Below, in pieces: positions 21,406 to 35,100 of a stretch of 64,000 nt of DNA. Source of the DNA: Pterobdella sp. o SKG-2022 (lineage: Eukaryota; Annelida; Clitellata; Hirudinida; Piscicolidae). Both the position numbers and the translations under genes were made by a program. Every line of letters starts with the position of its first letter. The stretch's first letter is position 1. The notes under the pieces were generated by a model. It had not been told where the DNA came from. It did no database searches and worked only from the letters and a program-made list of their open reading frames with translations. The DNA is taken from NCBI GenBank assembly GCA_964035795.1, contig OZ038320.1, forward strand, positions 32,306,783 to 32,370,782. The letters are read 5' to 3'.

Positions 21406-21740
21406 CAAATGTTTCATGAAGGAAAAAAATGTGAATATATATTTTTTCCATTTATTTAATTAATGCATAGAACAAATACCCGTTAAAGATTTTCCTGTAT
21501 AAAATAATTAATCAGTGGTAATAAATCCGTTGGATTGATATAGGATAATAATTCAGTAAAATTCAAATCAAGAGACACCGATGATCTCAAGGGAACAAAC
21601 GAGCACTGGGTTATACACTTGATACCATAAGCATTTGATAATGAAGCCTGTGTTCTTGATGCTGGTTTCACATTATATAATAAGTATATGTAGTATGTAT
21701 TAAAATAAAAATTTTCGTCAAATGGTGTTATTTTTTTTTA

Positions 21741-22005
21741 ATAGTATTGTAGTAGTAGCAGTAGTAGTTGTAATAGTAGTAGCAGTAGTAGTTGTAATAA
21801 TAGTGGCAGTAGTAGTTGTAATAGTAGTAGTAGTTGTAGTAGTAGCAGTAGTAGTTGTAATAGTAGTAGCAGTAGTAGTTGTAATAGTAGTAGCAGTAGT
21901 AGTTGTAATAGTAGTAGCAGTAGTAGTTGTAATAGTAGTAGCAGTAGTAGTTGTAATAGTAGTAGTAGTTTTAGTAGTAGCAGTATTATTAGTAGTAGTA
22001 TAGAA
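21741..22005. repeat. Compound trinucleotide array with a 24-base higher-order unit
   Basis: TAG/CAG/TTG triplets are organised in repeats of about 24 bases (GTAGTAGTTGTAATAGTAGT plus AGCA), with roughly ten units of varying fidelity. It is open in several frames on both strands, but only because the period is a multiple of three. Confidence 0.9.
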
Positions 22006-22009
22006 ATTA

Positions 22010-24158
22010 TTAGAGACATTATTCACTAATAATCCATGTTAATACTCAAAGAATACGATGGATTTGTATAGTTATAAGTATACACGTTAGACTTGTATTT
22101 ACTTATACCTATGTACGTATATTAATCTGATATCAATTCATATCAAATGCATATGAGCACATATGCCCATGTACACGATATGTCAAATATATTTAATGTA
22201 AACAAATTCTTGAAATTCTTTCGAAAGTGACTAAGCTAAGAGTTGGCGCTTGTGCGTATGTGAGTGCTTTATAACAAATTCTATAATCTTTTAAAAAGTA
22301 TATTGAGTTATTTTCAATAAAAGTGTAGGATAAATTGATTCTGAAAAATTGATTGATTCATATTACGATTATATTGTAGGTGATAAAAGTTTGGCATGTG
22401 GTTTAAGTGAATTATGTCCATCAATGCAGCACTCCTTCAATAGAACATGAAACCATGTTCATTATCAAGATATGTTTAACATAAATTTCATTAAAATACA
22501 AACTTATTGGTTTAGCCTTAGTTTTTTGAATAAATTTTTTACATTTAAAATTTCATGTTCAAATATAGTAGTAATTTTTGATAAATTCAACTATGTTACT
22601 CTGATATATTATAAGTACAAGGATTTTGTAAATAGGTTTAGTAAGTAAATGTAATTTGTAACAGACATCATTTGAGGTTTTTCGTCAGCATTACAGGTCA
22701 TGTGTTAAACTGGAGGCATTCATGGTATAAATCACCAATCCATTTAAATGCCAGTAATCAGGCAACCTCAATAAAGTAATCGACTGATATATGTCAACTG
22801 CCTCATATTTAAATAATCATAGATTCTCTGATTTTAAATATTCATGATAAATGTCTCTCAAGTTAATGTTACATAAAACATATTTTTGAGGCGTGAAGGG
22901 TCTCTACATAAGAAAACCTTGTATTAAACTTCTATTCGCTTTCTTTCAAGTAATTATTTTTGAACTCATTTCTCGAATTGGGCTATTTATATTGATAGCT
23001 CAACCCAACATAAATAATATCCAAATTTTCTAGTATCTGACCATAACTCTTATATTTCACAAATCTCTAAGATTTCTTTAAACTCTTCTACTCAACTAAC
23101 CTAGCGACTAAAAACAGAAAAAAGAACCTTGAAAAAATCAATAACTCACAGAATTTGCTTGTAAAAAAATTCCTTTAGTTGTTAATGTCAATATTTATAA
23201 TGTTTTAGCATGTTTTCTCTCGCCTTGCTATCACTCCACTAAAATTTTTTGAGCTTATTATTGTGGTTTTCATGCTTTCACATAACCTTATAAATTTTTT
23301 CTTACCCATAATCAGCGCATTTCCTATCTTGATTTTGTAAGTATTTTCTTCATAAGCTATATATCTTTCATGTTTATCATTCAAATTCCTGGTCTGGGTA
23401 TGATATTAGAAGGCACCAACTCAGCGTTCTAACGATTAGGCCTGCTACCATTACAGAGTAACAATTTTAACGCCATGCTCGAGAAAACCCTTTTTCTTGT
23501 TCTGATGTTACTTATTCCTTGAAGGACTCAACAAAGACCGTTTTGTCAGTTTGCTCTCACCAGATTGGGCTACTAGAACGAGTTTTTTTGAAATCTTTTG
23601 CTTTCTCTTTCTTCCCCACTGAACCTTGAAACTCATCTTAAAGATTCTTAGTAAAGGCAAAAAAGTTGATTATTTTATAAATATTTTCAATTATTTATGA
23701 ATATTTTCATGAATTCTCAATTCGTAATATTAAAAAATGGGCTCAGAAAGAATTGTTTATTAATGAAACTCACATTAAAACAGAATCAAAATAAGCAGTT
23801 TTCGTATCGATCGAATTGCCCATTCAGTAATAATAAGAATTATAATATTCTTGATGAAAATAATTATAATGTAAATGATAAGTGTTGGTCAGTAAAAAGT
23901 ATAAATAGTAATAAATACAATTAATAATAACTAAAAAAATACAAATCACTTTGAATAACTTCAAATCAAACACATATTAATATGTATAATAATCTGATAT
24001 GAAGATATCCTACTAGTTACAAATTTTAATAACACTCAGTCGATAAGATAGTTTACAAAATTTCTATTTTTTACTGTTTTCTCAGAATGATATTAGAAAA
24101 TTTAGTTGAAGAAAAAAACGTTATAGATGTAGTACAATTTTTGGTAATAACAGAACTT

Positions 24159-24198
<40 letters not shown>

Positions 24199-26030
24199 TA
24201 ATAATAAAGACCTTATTTATTTATTGAAAGAATAATAATGCTTAACTGGAAACACGGAAACATTGAAGTAGTATATAATAGCGCAAATGAAATTAGTAAT
24301 AAAAACAAAAAAAGAATATTTATATCAGACAACAACAACAATAATAATAACAACAACAACAATAATGATAGAATTGAGAGCACAAAACGATTGCAAGGCC
24401 GAATCAACAAATCATAAAAGTAATAATAGTAATCAAAATTGAATTGAATTTTTAAATGAGATAATTATATTATATTGGAAAAAAATTGATAATCAAAATT
24501 AATTGACGATTTTTCCACCGGCAAAAAAAGTTAACAACACTACCATCAGTTATAACGGTAATTATAATGATACTAAATTACAAAAACAATAATATAATAG
24601 TTGATGATGTTGATATTATTTATATGAAACTAAAATTTCAGAATTGAATTCATACACTTAATTTCATAAAAAATCAAGAAGCAAAAAAGAATCAAGCATG
24701 ATAACCAAATAACAAGGAATAACATAAATAATAATAACAAAATTAATAAAGGAATAATATAACCAAATAGCAATACAAATGTATAAATATTATAAAACTA
24801 TAATAAAAGTTTCTTACTCTCTAAGTTGTTTTTTTAAAACATCCTCATCACTATTCTTCCTTAATAATAATGGTCGTCATCATTCTACCCATTTTTCGAC
24901 AAAATATACGCTTTTAAAATCTCGCCTTTCTTCATCTTCATCCAATAATACAATTGTACTAACTAATACTATCTTCAAATGTAAAATAAAAATTTATTGG
25001 AATTTATATAAATTGATGAAAATAAATATATCTATATATTATTTAAAATTTTGTATATAAACGCACAAACATCATTAAAAGTACTATAGAACGAGAAACG
25101 GTTTTTATGGGAGTATAATAAGAAAAATATATTTTAAATAAATATTTTATTTCATAATTAATTAACGATATAAAAATATTTGAAATTAATAAAAATTCAA
25201 GCTTAAAAAGTGACACAGACTGAAAATTAATGAAGAAAAGAAAGATTAAAATCAATGGTTAAAGAATTTATAGATGTGTCAATATAGATTACTATCCTTC
25301 ACTTGAAAATATTGAAATGAAAAAGAAAGATTATTACGTAGATTTATATACATTTTTAATTCGCAGAAATTTATAATTTTTGTTAAAATATTTTTAACGT
25401 CAATTAACTTTATTAAAAAATTTAATAATGAGTTTACCCGCAAAATGAGCTCATAAAGAAAAATAAAAAAAAAACGAAAAAATCACCCGGTAAAAAACTA
25501 ATGAGAATATTTAAAAAAAGTAAAATAAAAATAATAACAATATGAATGATGATAGAGGTTAACAAGATATACTTTATGTTAACTAGAACGCCACATTTCA
25601 CTGTAACCAAACACGAATGTTTAACTATTAATATGATATTAAAATAATTATATTAATTGAAGGTTGAAATATAATAAATTTCATTATGAAAATATTTACA
25701 AATAGAAAAATTATCGTTCAAAAGTTGTGAGTCCCAGCAAAAGGAAGATCAAAATAATAAAATAAATTGATATCAGATTAATAATTTTTTCATATAACTA
25801 TCACCATTAAATCAAAACGAATAATATTAAGGGAAGGAATTTCGAAGAAATTGTAAAGTGGCAAGAAATTCAGTTTCTGTTTTTTAAAAATACGAATGCA
25901 AATAATTACAATAACTTCAACGATTTTTCACATTTGAAGACGTCGTAATACAGGTAACTACATTTTGTTGATAAAAAAAACTGAAAAACAAACTAAAAAA
26001 ATATTGATATTGTTATAATAATGATGATAG
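22010..26030. other. Gene-poor AT-rich region downstream of the nuclear receptor gene
   Basis: I see no supported exon. Contents are (TAA)n and (CAA)n microsatellites (about 24160-24205 and 24335-24365), A/T homopolymers and short spurious open frames. A slightly GC-richer patch lies at 23380-23460. Confidence 0.5.
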
Positions 26031-26033
26031 AAG

Positions 26034-26145
26034 CTAATTGGACGAAGGTGGCGATTCTTCTGAGTTGAAATCATCATCATCGTTTGAGAAATCATGGTAT
26101 ACGATGTCGGTTCTGTTGGTGGATCGTAGTCGTGTATGAAGATGG
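26034..26145 (-). CDS. Nuclear receptor last exon: acidic C-terminal tail
   Basis: 36 codons and a TAG stop, ending [12 protein letters not shown]. The composition is clearly coding-like compared with the flanks. The alternative is reading through into the intron, ending at 26179. Confidence 0.75.
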
Positions 26146-29100
26146 CTACTTAAATATGGGACATTTCATGACTTCATCTCACACAATGAATAAAATCCAT
26201 ACACAAAATGACAGCCTTAACAACATGCAAAAAAATAAAAGTGGACACACAAGCAACGCACATATATACACAATATAAATTTGTCCACAAACGGGTGAGA
26301 CAAACCTCCTGATCCTGCCACTGTCGAAGACCTCCTTATGGAGAGTAGGGAAGTGGTCCTTGGTTGACATCTTCATTTCTTGCATTCTTTTGGCGTGGAT
26401 CTCATTGATCCTACCCAACAAAGGTAATGTCGATAACACGTTCGTGAAGTGCTCGTCGTAGTGGTCTGCAGCGAAAGATTTTTTGTTGTGAGTTTGTATG
26501 TGGATCGGTGTAAATAAAAAAACATTTTAAAAACATGTTTGAATTTGTATCATTTTCATTTTCAGTTGAAAATCGTAGCCCGAGGTGGCTTTTGTTAAAA
26601 ACACACAAGTTTGAATTAGCTCAGTCTGTTTTATTATTAACACGGGAAAAAGTAAATTTAATCTAAAGGGTTGATTTTTAAATATGCAAAATATAGTAAA
26701 CAAAGTAAAAAAATATAATTACAAAATTATTGAACAAATACGATTTATTAATCAAACTATTCAAAACTCAATAAATAATTGAAATAAATTGAATATTTTA
26801 CTGTATGCACAAAAAATAAGCAATAAAAGAAATTAATGTTGAAAACTAGATAAAGCTATAAATATTCGAATTTTGTATAATAATATTCACTATTAGGACA
26901 AGCATAGAACTGCCAAGCAATTTGGTGGGCAGGTTGATTGGTAGAAGTGGTCGTAATGTCAAGGAGTTGCAAAGACTCACAGGTACTTTGGTCAAACTGC
27001 CCTTTAATCACAAGCTCAATGGTGAAGTGAAAGAAGAGGATGATGGTGACACAAAGAAGTCTATAGGAGATGGTGACCACGACAAGCAGGGTAAAAAAGA
27101 CAGTTTCAGCAGAGCTATTTGGAAACTACATTGCAACCAGGGACGCAGTAAGTAAGATCAGGAACAAAATGATGCATGGGGGTGCCTTAGTCCCACCTCT
27201 CTACCCGTGCATGCCCCCATTCAGGTATTATAGACTCGGTGCTGATGGAAAAGAGAAAAATAAAAAATTTAAAAGATAAAGGAAAAATTAATGAAGAGAA
27301 CAAAAATGAAGAAGACAAGATCGATGATAACAAGAACCCAGATGAAAGTATCAATAATGGTGATGATAAAACAGAAGAAGATGAATCTTGCACACCCGCA
27401 AACACCACTATATATTACGATGCAAACCAATAATTCATGCTTGCAACTACCTGGCTTAATTAATCAGTGAGTTTCTGTAAACAACTGTGGTTATTTATAT
27501 TGGGTTGAATTTCATTTCTATAGTTTTTAAAATTTTTATCATTGTTAATTTGTTTGAAAGTTAAACGTTGCTTTCTAATAAGGAATTTTTATGCTTTAAT
27601 TTAATTAATTCATTTATTATGTGTTATTACGTTTGAGGGTTATTTATTTGTTATATATTGAACTCACATATTCTGGCTCATTATTATATTTTTATAAATA
27701 TAACTTTTTAAAAAATTCAGGGCAATTTTATACACGTATCTGTAGTAATGAAGATATATAGCTTGTATTTCATTATTATTGTTATGTGCATAGATTTCTT
27801 CAGTTTTGTGTATAAAATGCCAAATTAATTACACTTCAATCGGTTGTGAATCTGCCATAAAGGTATGTTAGCGGCTCTAATGGTGGTTGGCATTGCATTT
27901 AACTTCATCACTGTATTTGGTGGCCGTTATAATGTCATAAGTTTATACTTTTATACCGTGTCGTATTTTGAGCACGATAAAACCATTTTTGCATTAGTCA
28001 GTATTAGTACATTTTACTTTCAATTCCTTTCGAGATAAAATGCTTACCTTTTGACAAAATCATCATTAAAGCTTAGGGTTAGGTTTAAAAAATATGCATG
28101 TTTTTGATCCATTGTTCTAATTATGTTATCACGATTTTTTATTGAAATTTCTGAAATGAAAATAATAAAAGTCGCTTAACAAGAAGTAAATTGTGTGCTG
28201 TGTGATGCTTTGGACCCTTGATGCAACATTACAATAAGTGATTTCAACTTAATCAAATTGTATTCAAAGCTCTTTTGTAAAACGTTTATTCATCTAGTAG
28301 CCATCTATACAGGATTGCATACAGTGTCATTCGTGAAAATTCGCTATACACCTTAAATGACTTAGCATTGTTCTTTATCATATCTATTTTAATGGTATTT
28401 TTTAAACAAAATGAACTATAACGATAACTGAATGTTTTAATAAATATTATTTCATCACAAAAAAATAAAAAAAAAAAAAATTATTAGTAACTGTCAAATG
28501 ACAGTTGCTTATACCCAAAAAATACAATTCGTCATCTTTTTTAATGTGATAGCTATTCATAATAGTTGAAATTTATTGAAATGTGTGATTAAAAATATTT
28601 ATAAATATTGCTCTTCATAAATATAAAAATACAAAGTATTTAAAAAAATTTTTAGACACTTGTTTATAATTCATGTTGAAAACATTTGAAATAAAATTCA
28701 GAATAGAAAACTATTGAGGAATTGTTATTTTCAAAATTTCAATTTTAAACTTGAGCCATTTGAAACTTCAACAAAGAACCATAATTTCAAATCGTCATTC
28801 TTGTGAAAAAAAAATTACCTTATTAAAATATTCTTTTATGAAATTATCTTATATTTAACATTAATAAATATTATCATGCATTAGAATAATACATCAAAAA
28901 TGTAATATTAAATCTAATCTATTAAAAACTTAATGATATAACAATGATATATGATATTTACAGAAATACCAGACTTAATACTGATGTAGAGTTGATGTTA
29001 TCATTTTCCCGTTGAAGGATATATAGACAACAATGATAAATAAAAAAAATAACTGTGTTAACATGCCGATAGATATCTGATAAAATAAAAATTATTATTT

Positions 29101-32100
29101 GCATATTATATTATATTATATTAGTGTTCTTTCTTTTTTATGATTTCATTAAATCATTTTATAGGCTGATTGGTAAAAAAATATCGTAATAATTTATTTA
29201 TATGGTGCAAAATATTCAAAAAAAGGTAATATATAAATCCTAGTTTGAATAAGAATTTTTTTATGAACATATATGAGTTATAGTGAAAAATTGATTTGTA
29301 TAAATTTATAACCCAATAATGATGTAACACTGTAAAAAAGCAACAATAATAATAATTGTAATAATTAGACTTACCAGGCCGGGTCTGCTTCATGTGATGA
29401 TACAGGCTGCACAGGTAGATGCGCTGCAGTTTGCTGATGTTCATTACGTTCACCAACCCGTTGCGTTCTGTGAGTAAGTAAGTGAGTGAGTGAGTGAGTA
29501 AGTAAGTGAGAGTGAGTTAATTGAGAAAAGAATTTGCTTGGCTTAACTAGATTATGAGATGTTTGTACGAAATGAATAAAAATTTTCTTTTTTTTGTTTG
29601 ACTTATTCATTTAAATAGTGAAAATGAATAACGAAGATGAGAGGATTTAAGGATGGATAAAATAAATTGATCTATAAATAGATTTGATTGATTTATGGAT
29701 ACTGGCGGGCGCTTTGGTAAGGCGATGAATTTACTTTTAAGATAGATTGATAGATGGCAGAAATATTTAGAAAAATAATATAAATTATAATGTTGACTAC
29801 TTGTTTAAGGGTTTGATAAATTTTCGTGGTTGATATTTATTATTTTAATTTNNNNNNNNNNNNNNNNNNNNNNNNNNNNNNNNNNNNNNNNNNNNNNNNN
29901 NNNNNNNNNNNNNNNNNNNNNNNNNNNNNNNNNNNNNNNNNNNNNNNNNNNNNNNNNNNNNNNNNNNNNNNNNNNNNNNNNNNNNNNNNNNNNNNNNNNN
30001 NNNNNNNNNNNNNNNNNNNNNNNNNNNNNNNNNNNNNNNNNNNNNNNNNNNCAACATTTTAATCGAAATACACAAGAGAAACTAAAAGTTTGAATCCTAA
30101 ATAACAAAAAAATATTCGCTATAAAAAGTGCAGATAAAACTTTAAGATTTAAGAATGCACATAGACAATGATACAATTTATGGTATTCTGAAATTAATAT
30201 ATGGTTATTTACAAGTAATAATTTCACTTATATATTGAATGATAATTGTTACGCACTTCAGAAAAATGATTGGTAGTTGAACATAATATAAAAACATAAA
30301 TGAAATGACAGTAAAAATGATGAAAAATATGGAAAGTAATGATGTAACTGGAAAAAATACCGCAAATCAATGTAAAATTATTAGAAAAAATAACCTAAAA
30401 GCAATAAACAAAAAATAATAATTTAGGATTCAGGTCGGAAACAAATAATTAAAAATATCACAAAAATAGGATAAAAAAGCAAAAGAAAAATAAGATTTAC
30501 GATCCAAAATTATGAAAAAATAACAAGGAAGGATAAGAATAATAATGTTACTTTAAGCAAAATATAAATAAAAGCATTAATAACAACAATATTAAAGATC
30601 TATATAGAAAAATTTAATAGTAATCACGGTAATATTGATATATGTTGATAATCCATTGATATTATCGACTGAGCAAATGTATAATATAAATACACACACA
30701 TCATAATTTTTCAAAACAAAACAAAAGAGGTTTTCGGAAGAGCTTAAGATATTTAAAGAACGAGTAATAACAGTATTATTGGCAGCTCAAACTATAATAA
30801 CAATATTTATTACTATCTCATTACTAATAGTTATTAATATTATTATATGAATTTTTACGAGGTTTTAGTTTTCAAATATTTCAGCTTACTTTTAACTAAA
30901 CGTGTTTCAAAAATTTCTAATATGTCAAAGTAAATTTTAGCTATCATTAAAAATCAAAACCTTTATTGGATATCTTTGCGTTTTTTTATATATTCATTAT
31001 TATTTGCATGTTGAAACATGGCTGATGATGACGCATCAAAACATAACTATAAAAACGTCAGCTATACAATTATCTTATTACTATCATTACTGATATTATT
31101 ATTATTATTATTGATGTTTTCATTCCCATTATTATCGGTATTAATGAAATAGTTTTGTAACATAGAAAAGGTAACTCGACTAATTGAAAAATATCACTAA
31201 ATTATTTTAACCAGATTTAACAAATAAACGATATCCATTTTGAATCCAGTAAAAACCCAATGTTGATGATAGTATTTTTAACATTAAAGCTTTACATTAT
31301 AAAAAAAACGCATAAATCAAAACACTTTTATTAAAATTTTTTCATTAAAAAGCTTTTAAAAAACTTTAGATTAGAACATCGGCAACATCGAAAAGCTTTG
31401 TTGATAAAAAAGGGAATATTAAAGTTTTTGCGTTTTCTTTTCGGTGATAATTATATTTAATTAATTTATTTTTATATTATATTTTTTATAATATCACGTT
31501 TGCCTAATTATACATAAATCATAAGATTAAAAGTTAAAATGCGATAAATGAAAGTAAAATTTACGATATGTGAATAGACTAATGTGGTGGTGATGATTTG
31601 TGAGGACCTAGATGGTGCCTTATAATGATGGCAGCTTGAAATTAGATATATAGAGTTGATAATTATCTTTTTAAAGTTATCACACGCTATAAGCATTACA
31701 CTTTAAAAAAAAAGCTGTATTAAGAAAAAACGTTCAAAAAAACAAAGCAATTATTATAATTGAGAAAGTTGTCGGAATTTAATTTTAGTTTCCATGAACT
31801 AGATTCACTTTCAACGAGTAGGTCTGAGTATGTGTGTTTGTCTACGTATGCGGAATGTAATTATGTTTAACTGCCAAATATTTCACAAAAAAAAAACATT
31901 AAGCTGACTTAAAATGTATATTACTTTGATATACTTTCAAGGTTTTACCCTGTAATGTATTCAAACTCAAACGTTATAGTCTTAAAAAAAATAATTATAC
32001 AGAGAGCATTTAATATATGAAAGGATGTGTGAACGTGTAAGAACAAACACGAGTTAATAAAATACCCATATTGAAAGACTTATCTTGCGAGTGATTTACT

Positions 32101-35100
32101 TGCTAATGAAAAATCACATAATAATAATAATATTAATAATAAATAGTAAAACAAAATTTAACTGATACTAAAATTTAATAATAGTAGTGATTTTTAATAT
32201 ATATTAATTTAATAGTCAAATTAATTAGTTCACATTAAAAATGGTGATGTAAGCAAAATTTAACAGTGATTCAAACTTATGAATATTCGGATATTATAAA
32301 TATTATTATTATTATGATTATTATTGAAATCCTTAGGGTGGCTTATTAGCTTATGTAAATTCATATATTTGCCTGAGTTTAATATCGTATTGACTAAGCA
32401 TTCTAATTATAAATTCAAAAATTAAAATGAATATTTTGAAAAATTTGCAATAAGTTGCCTTTCTATAATAATAATTTAAAAAATAATGAATATATACAAT
32501 AGCTTGAATACTACGAAAAATACTGGAAAAAATGACTCGAATGTACAAATACAGCCTCCACAGCGCACTTCTAACACCCTCAATAACAACATTTTTCAAA
32601 TAGAAAAATGATACTTTTATTAATTTTATGCTAAACCACGCTTTTCAATAATTTAGTATCAGCTTCAGCTTATTAAAAAACCAATAATAATCATCAAAGG
32701 TATGAGAAAAAAATCATTGAGCCTTGAAATTAAAAACAAACATTTATATATATATGAAAGTATAAGGAAAACACCATCAAAATGTGAAATATCTAAAAAT
32801 AAATAACTTGAATTTAAATGCAAATTTTGAAAACATTTATTAGAACAAAGCTATGATTCACCACGTTAGCCTCATGGATGTTTTTGTTTAAACAATGACA
32901 ATTATTATTAATAAAAATATTATCAAATCTTTTATGATTCTATGATGAAGTTTACGTAGACTGCGACAATAAAAAAGCTAACATCACTTGACTTATCTGA
33001 AGCATTTAACACCATCGATCACAGAATTTTACTTGAGCGCCTTAGTCATGAGTTTGGGATAGAAAGTCTAGCACTCAAATGGTTAGAGCCATATCTCACT
33101 GAGAGAAAGCAGTTTGTAAAACTTGGCACTCATAATGCTTCTACGGTTACCATCGAACATGGTGTTCCACAAGGATCCGTTCTTGGACCACTCCTCTTCC
33201 CCACTTACTTATCCCCCATTTCCAGCATTTTCAATAATTTCAACTTAACACATCACCAATATGCAGATGACATACAAATCCTAATAAAAATAAACCCCCA
33301 TAACCTTTCAAACTCCATTTCCACTCTCACTGACTGCTTCAAAATGGTTGAAAGATGGTTTTTACTGAGCAAACTTCAACTCAATACCTCAAAAACTGAA
33401 GTCATAAAAATTGGCACTCCACAACAACTGAATAAATTTTTATCTTTCATGTATTAATTTTGGTTCCACTTCAATCGATCTCATCAAAAAATTAAAAGTC
33501 CTCGGAATCACTATTGATGAGAAATTATCATTTGACTACCGTATTACAAATGTCATTCGTTCTTGTAACCATCATCTTCGAGCTTTATCTCACATACGTC
33601 AATTCCTCACCAATGATATGACTTCAACACTGGCTCGTTATTTGGTTCTCAGCAGACTTGATTATTGTAATTCTCTTCTATACAATATTACTAAACATCA
33701 ACAAGAACGACTTCAGCGAATAATGAACAAAGCTGCCAGGATATCATTGAACATAAACACACCGCATCACTACCTTCATCACTCATCTAAAAATTACCTC
33801 TCTTCCAGTTTACAATAGATTAATTTTTAAAATAGCATTAATAACTTATAAAACTTATACCACATCCATTCCAGGCTATTTATCCAACCTCATCCAGAAC
33901 AGACCCAACCCGAGATTGCTTCGAATCATCATCTGCCACACTCCTCATAAAAAATAGTACCACTAATAAAATATCCGAAAGAGGTTTCAGACATGTGTCT
34001 AATGCTGTCTTGAACTTTCTAACACCCTACATTAAAAACTCACCATCATTAGCCACCTTTAAGTCTCATCTCAAAACATACCTCTTCAGACTATTTTTCA
34101 ACAATATTTGACACGGGGGCGCCTCAGTTGCTTGCCTTGGCAATCACCATAATTAGCCACCTTTAAGTCTCATCTCAAAACATACCTCTTTAGACTATTT
34201 TTCAACAATATTTGACACGGGGGCGCCTCAGTTGCTTGCCTTGGCGCTATATAAATAGATTATTAATCTTATTAGGATTTCATTCTAATTATGAACACTC
34301 GCTATAATGATGGTTGTGATGCTGAGCCTTATTTCTATTATTATACTTACTATAAAGCTTTCTATTTGAATATTTTCACCATTAGACTTTATAATTATTC
34401 ATTGTTGTCATTACTATTGTCATGATCATGATAATGATCAACCAGATTAGCAGTTTTATTTTTTTTTCTATTTCATTATTATAATTATTGATATGATTGT
34501 AATAATGATTAACCGGGGTTGATGAGCATGACGGAAGTGATGAGGGAGGTTTCTTGGTCGGATAATTTTAATCTGAAAAAATAATAATCAGAATAATTAT
34601 AACCATTAGTACGTCACCTGTCAAAATCTCAACGAAAAGTGTGAAAGAAAAATAACTTTAGTAGTATTGCGATAAATAAGGAAATATATAATATATAAAT
34701 GCAAACTAATACTACGAATTCTACTAAAAATGACAATAACAAAAAACAACCTATTGAACTGATCAGCAAACTTGTATTGTTCCTCGAAGAAATCACCCAT
34801 TGGCATCAAGTGTAACATAGATCTGAAGTGAGTGCATGAGTGAAAAAATGATGCACCAAGAAATGTGTCAACAAGGGTTGAGAAGTAGATGGATGGATGA
34901 GTAGAAAAGGGATGGATAGAGTTGAATGAATCAACGAGTCAAAAGATAAAAATGAAAAATAAATATTAAAGCACTATTGAAATTAACAAAAAAATAAACA
35001 GAATAGAAAAATAATGAAACAATTAAACAATAATAAAAACAAACGCTGAAAATAGTTTCACAGACATCAATTTTTATGAGAAGAAAAATAGAAAAAAAGA

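Noticed and set aside
21718..22026. Overlapping open frames on both strands (poly-Val, poly-Leu, poly-Thr)
   Set aside because: By-product of triplet repeats; no conserved or complex segment.
23380..23465. tRNA-like stretch on the minus strand (TAGCAGGCCTAATCGTTAGA resembles an A box)
   Set aside because: No B box GGTTCGAnTCC and no cloverleaf with a paired acceptor stem could be drawn; at best a very old tRNA-derived SINE.
29805..30227. Open frames across the N block
   Set aside because: Undetermined bases cannot support a reading frame.
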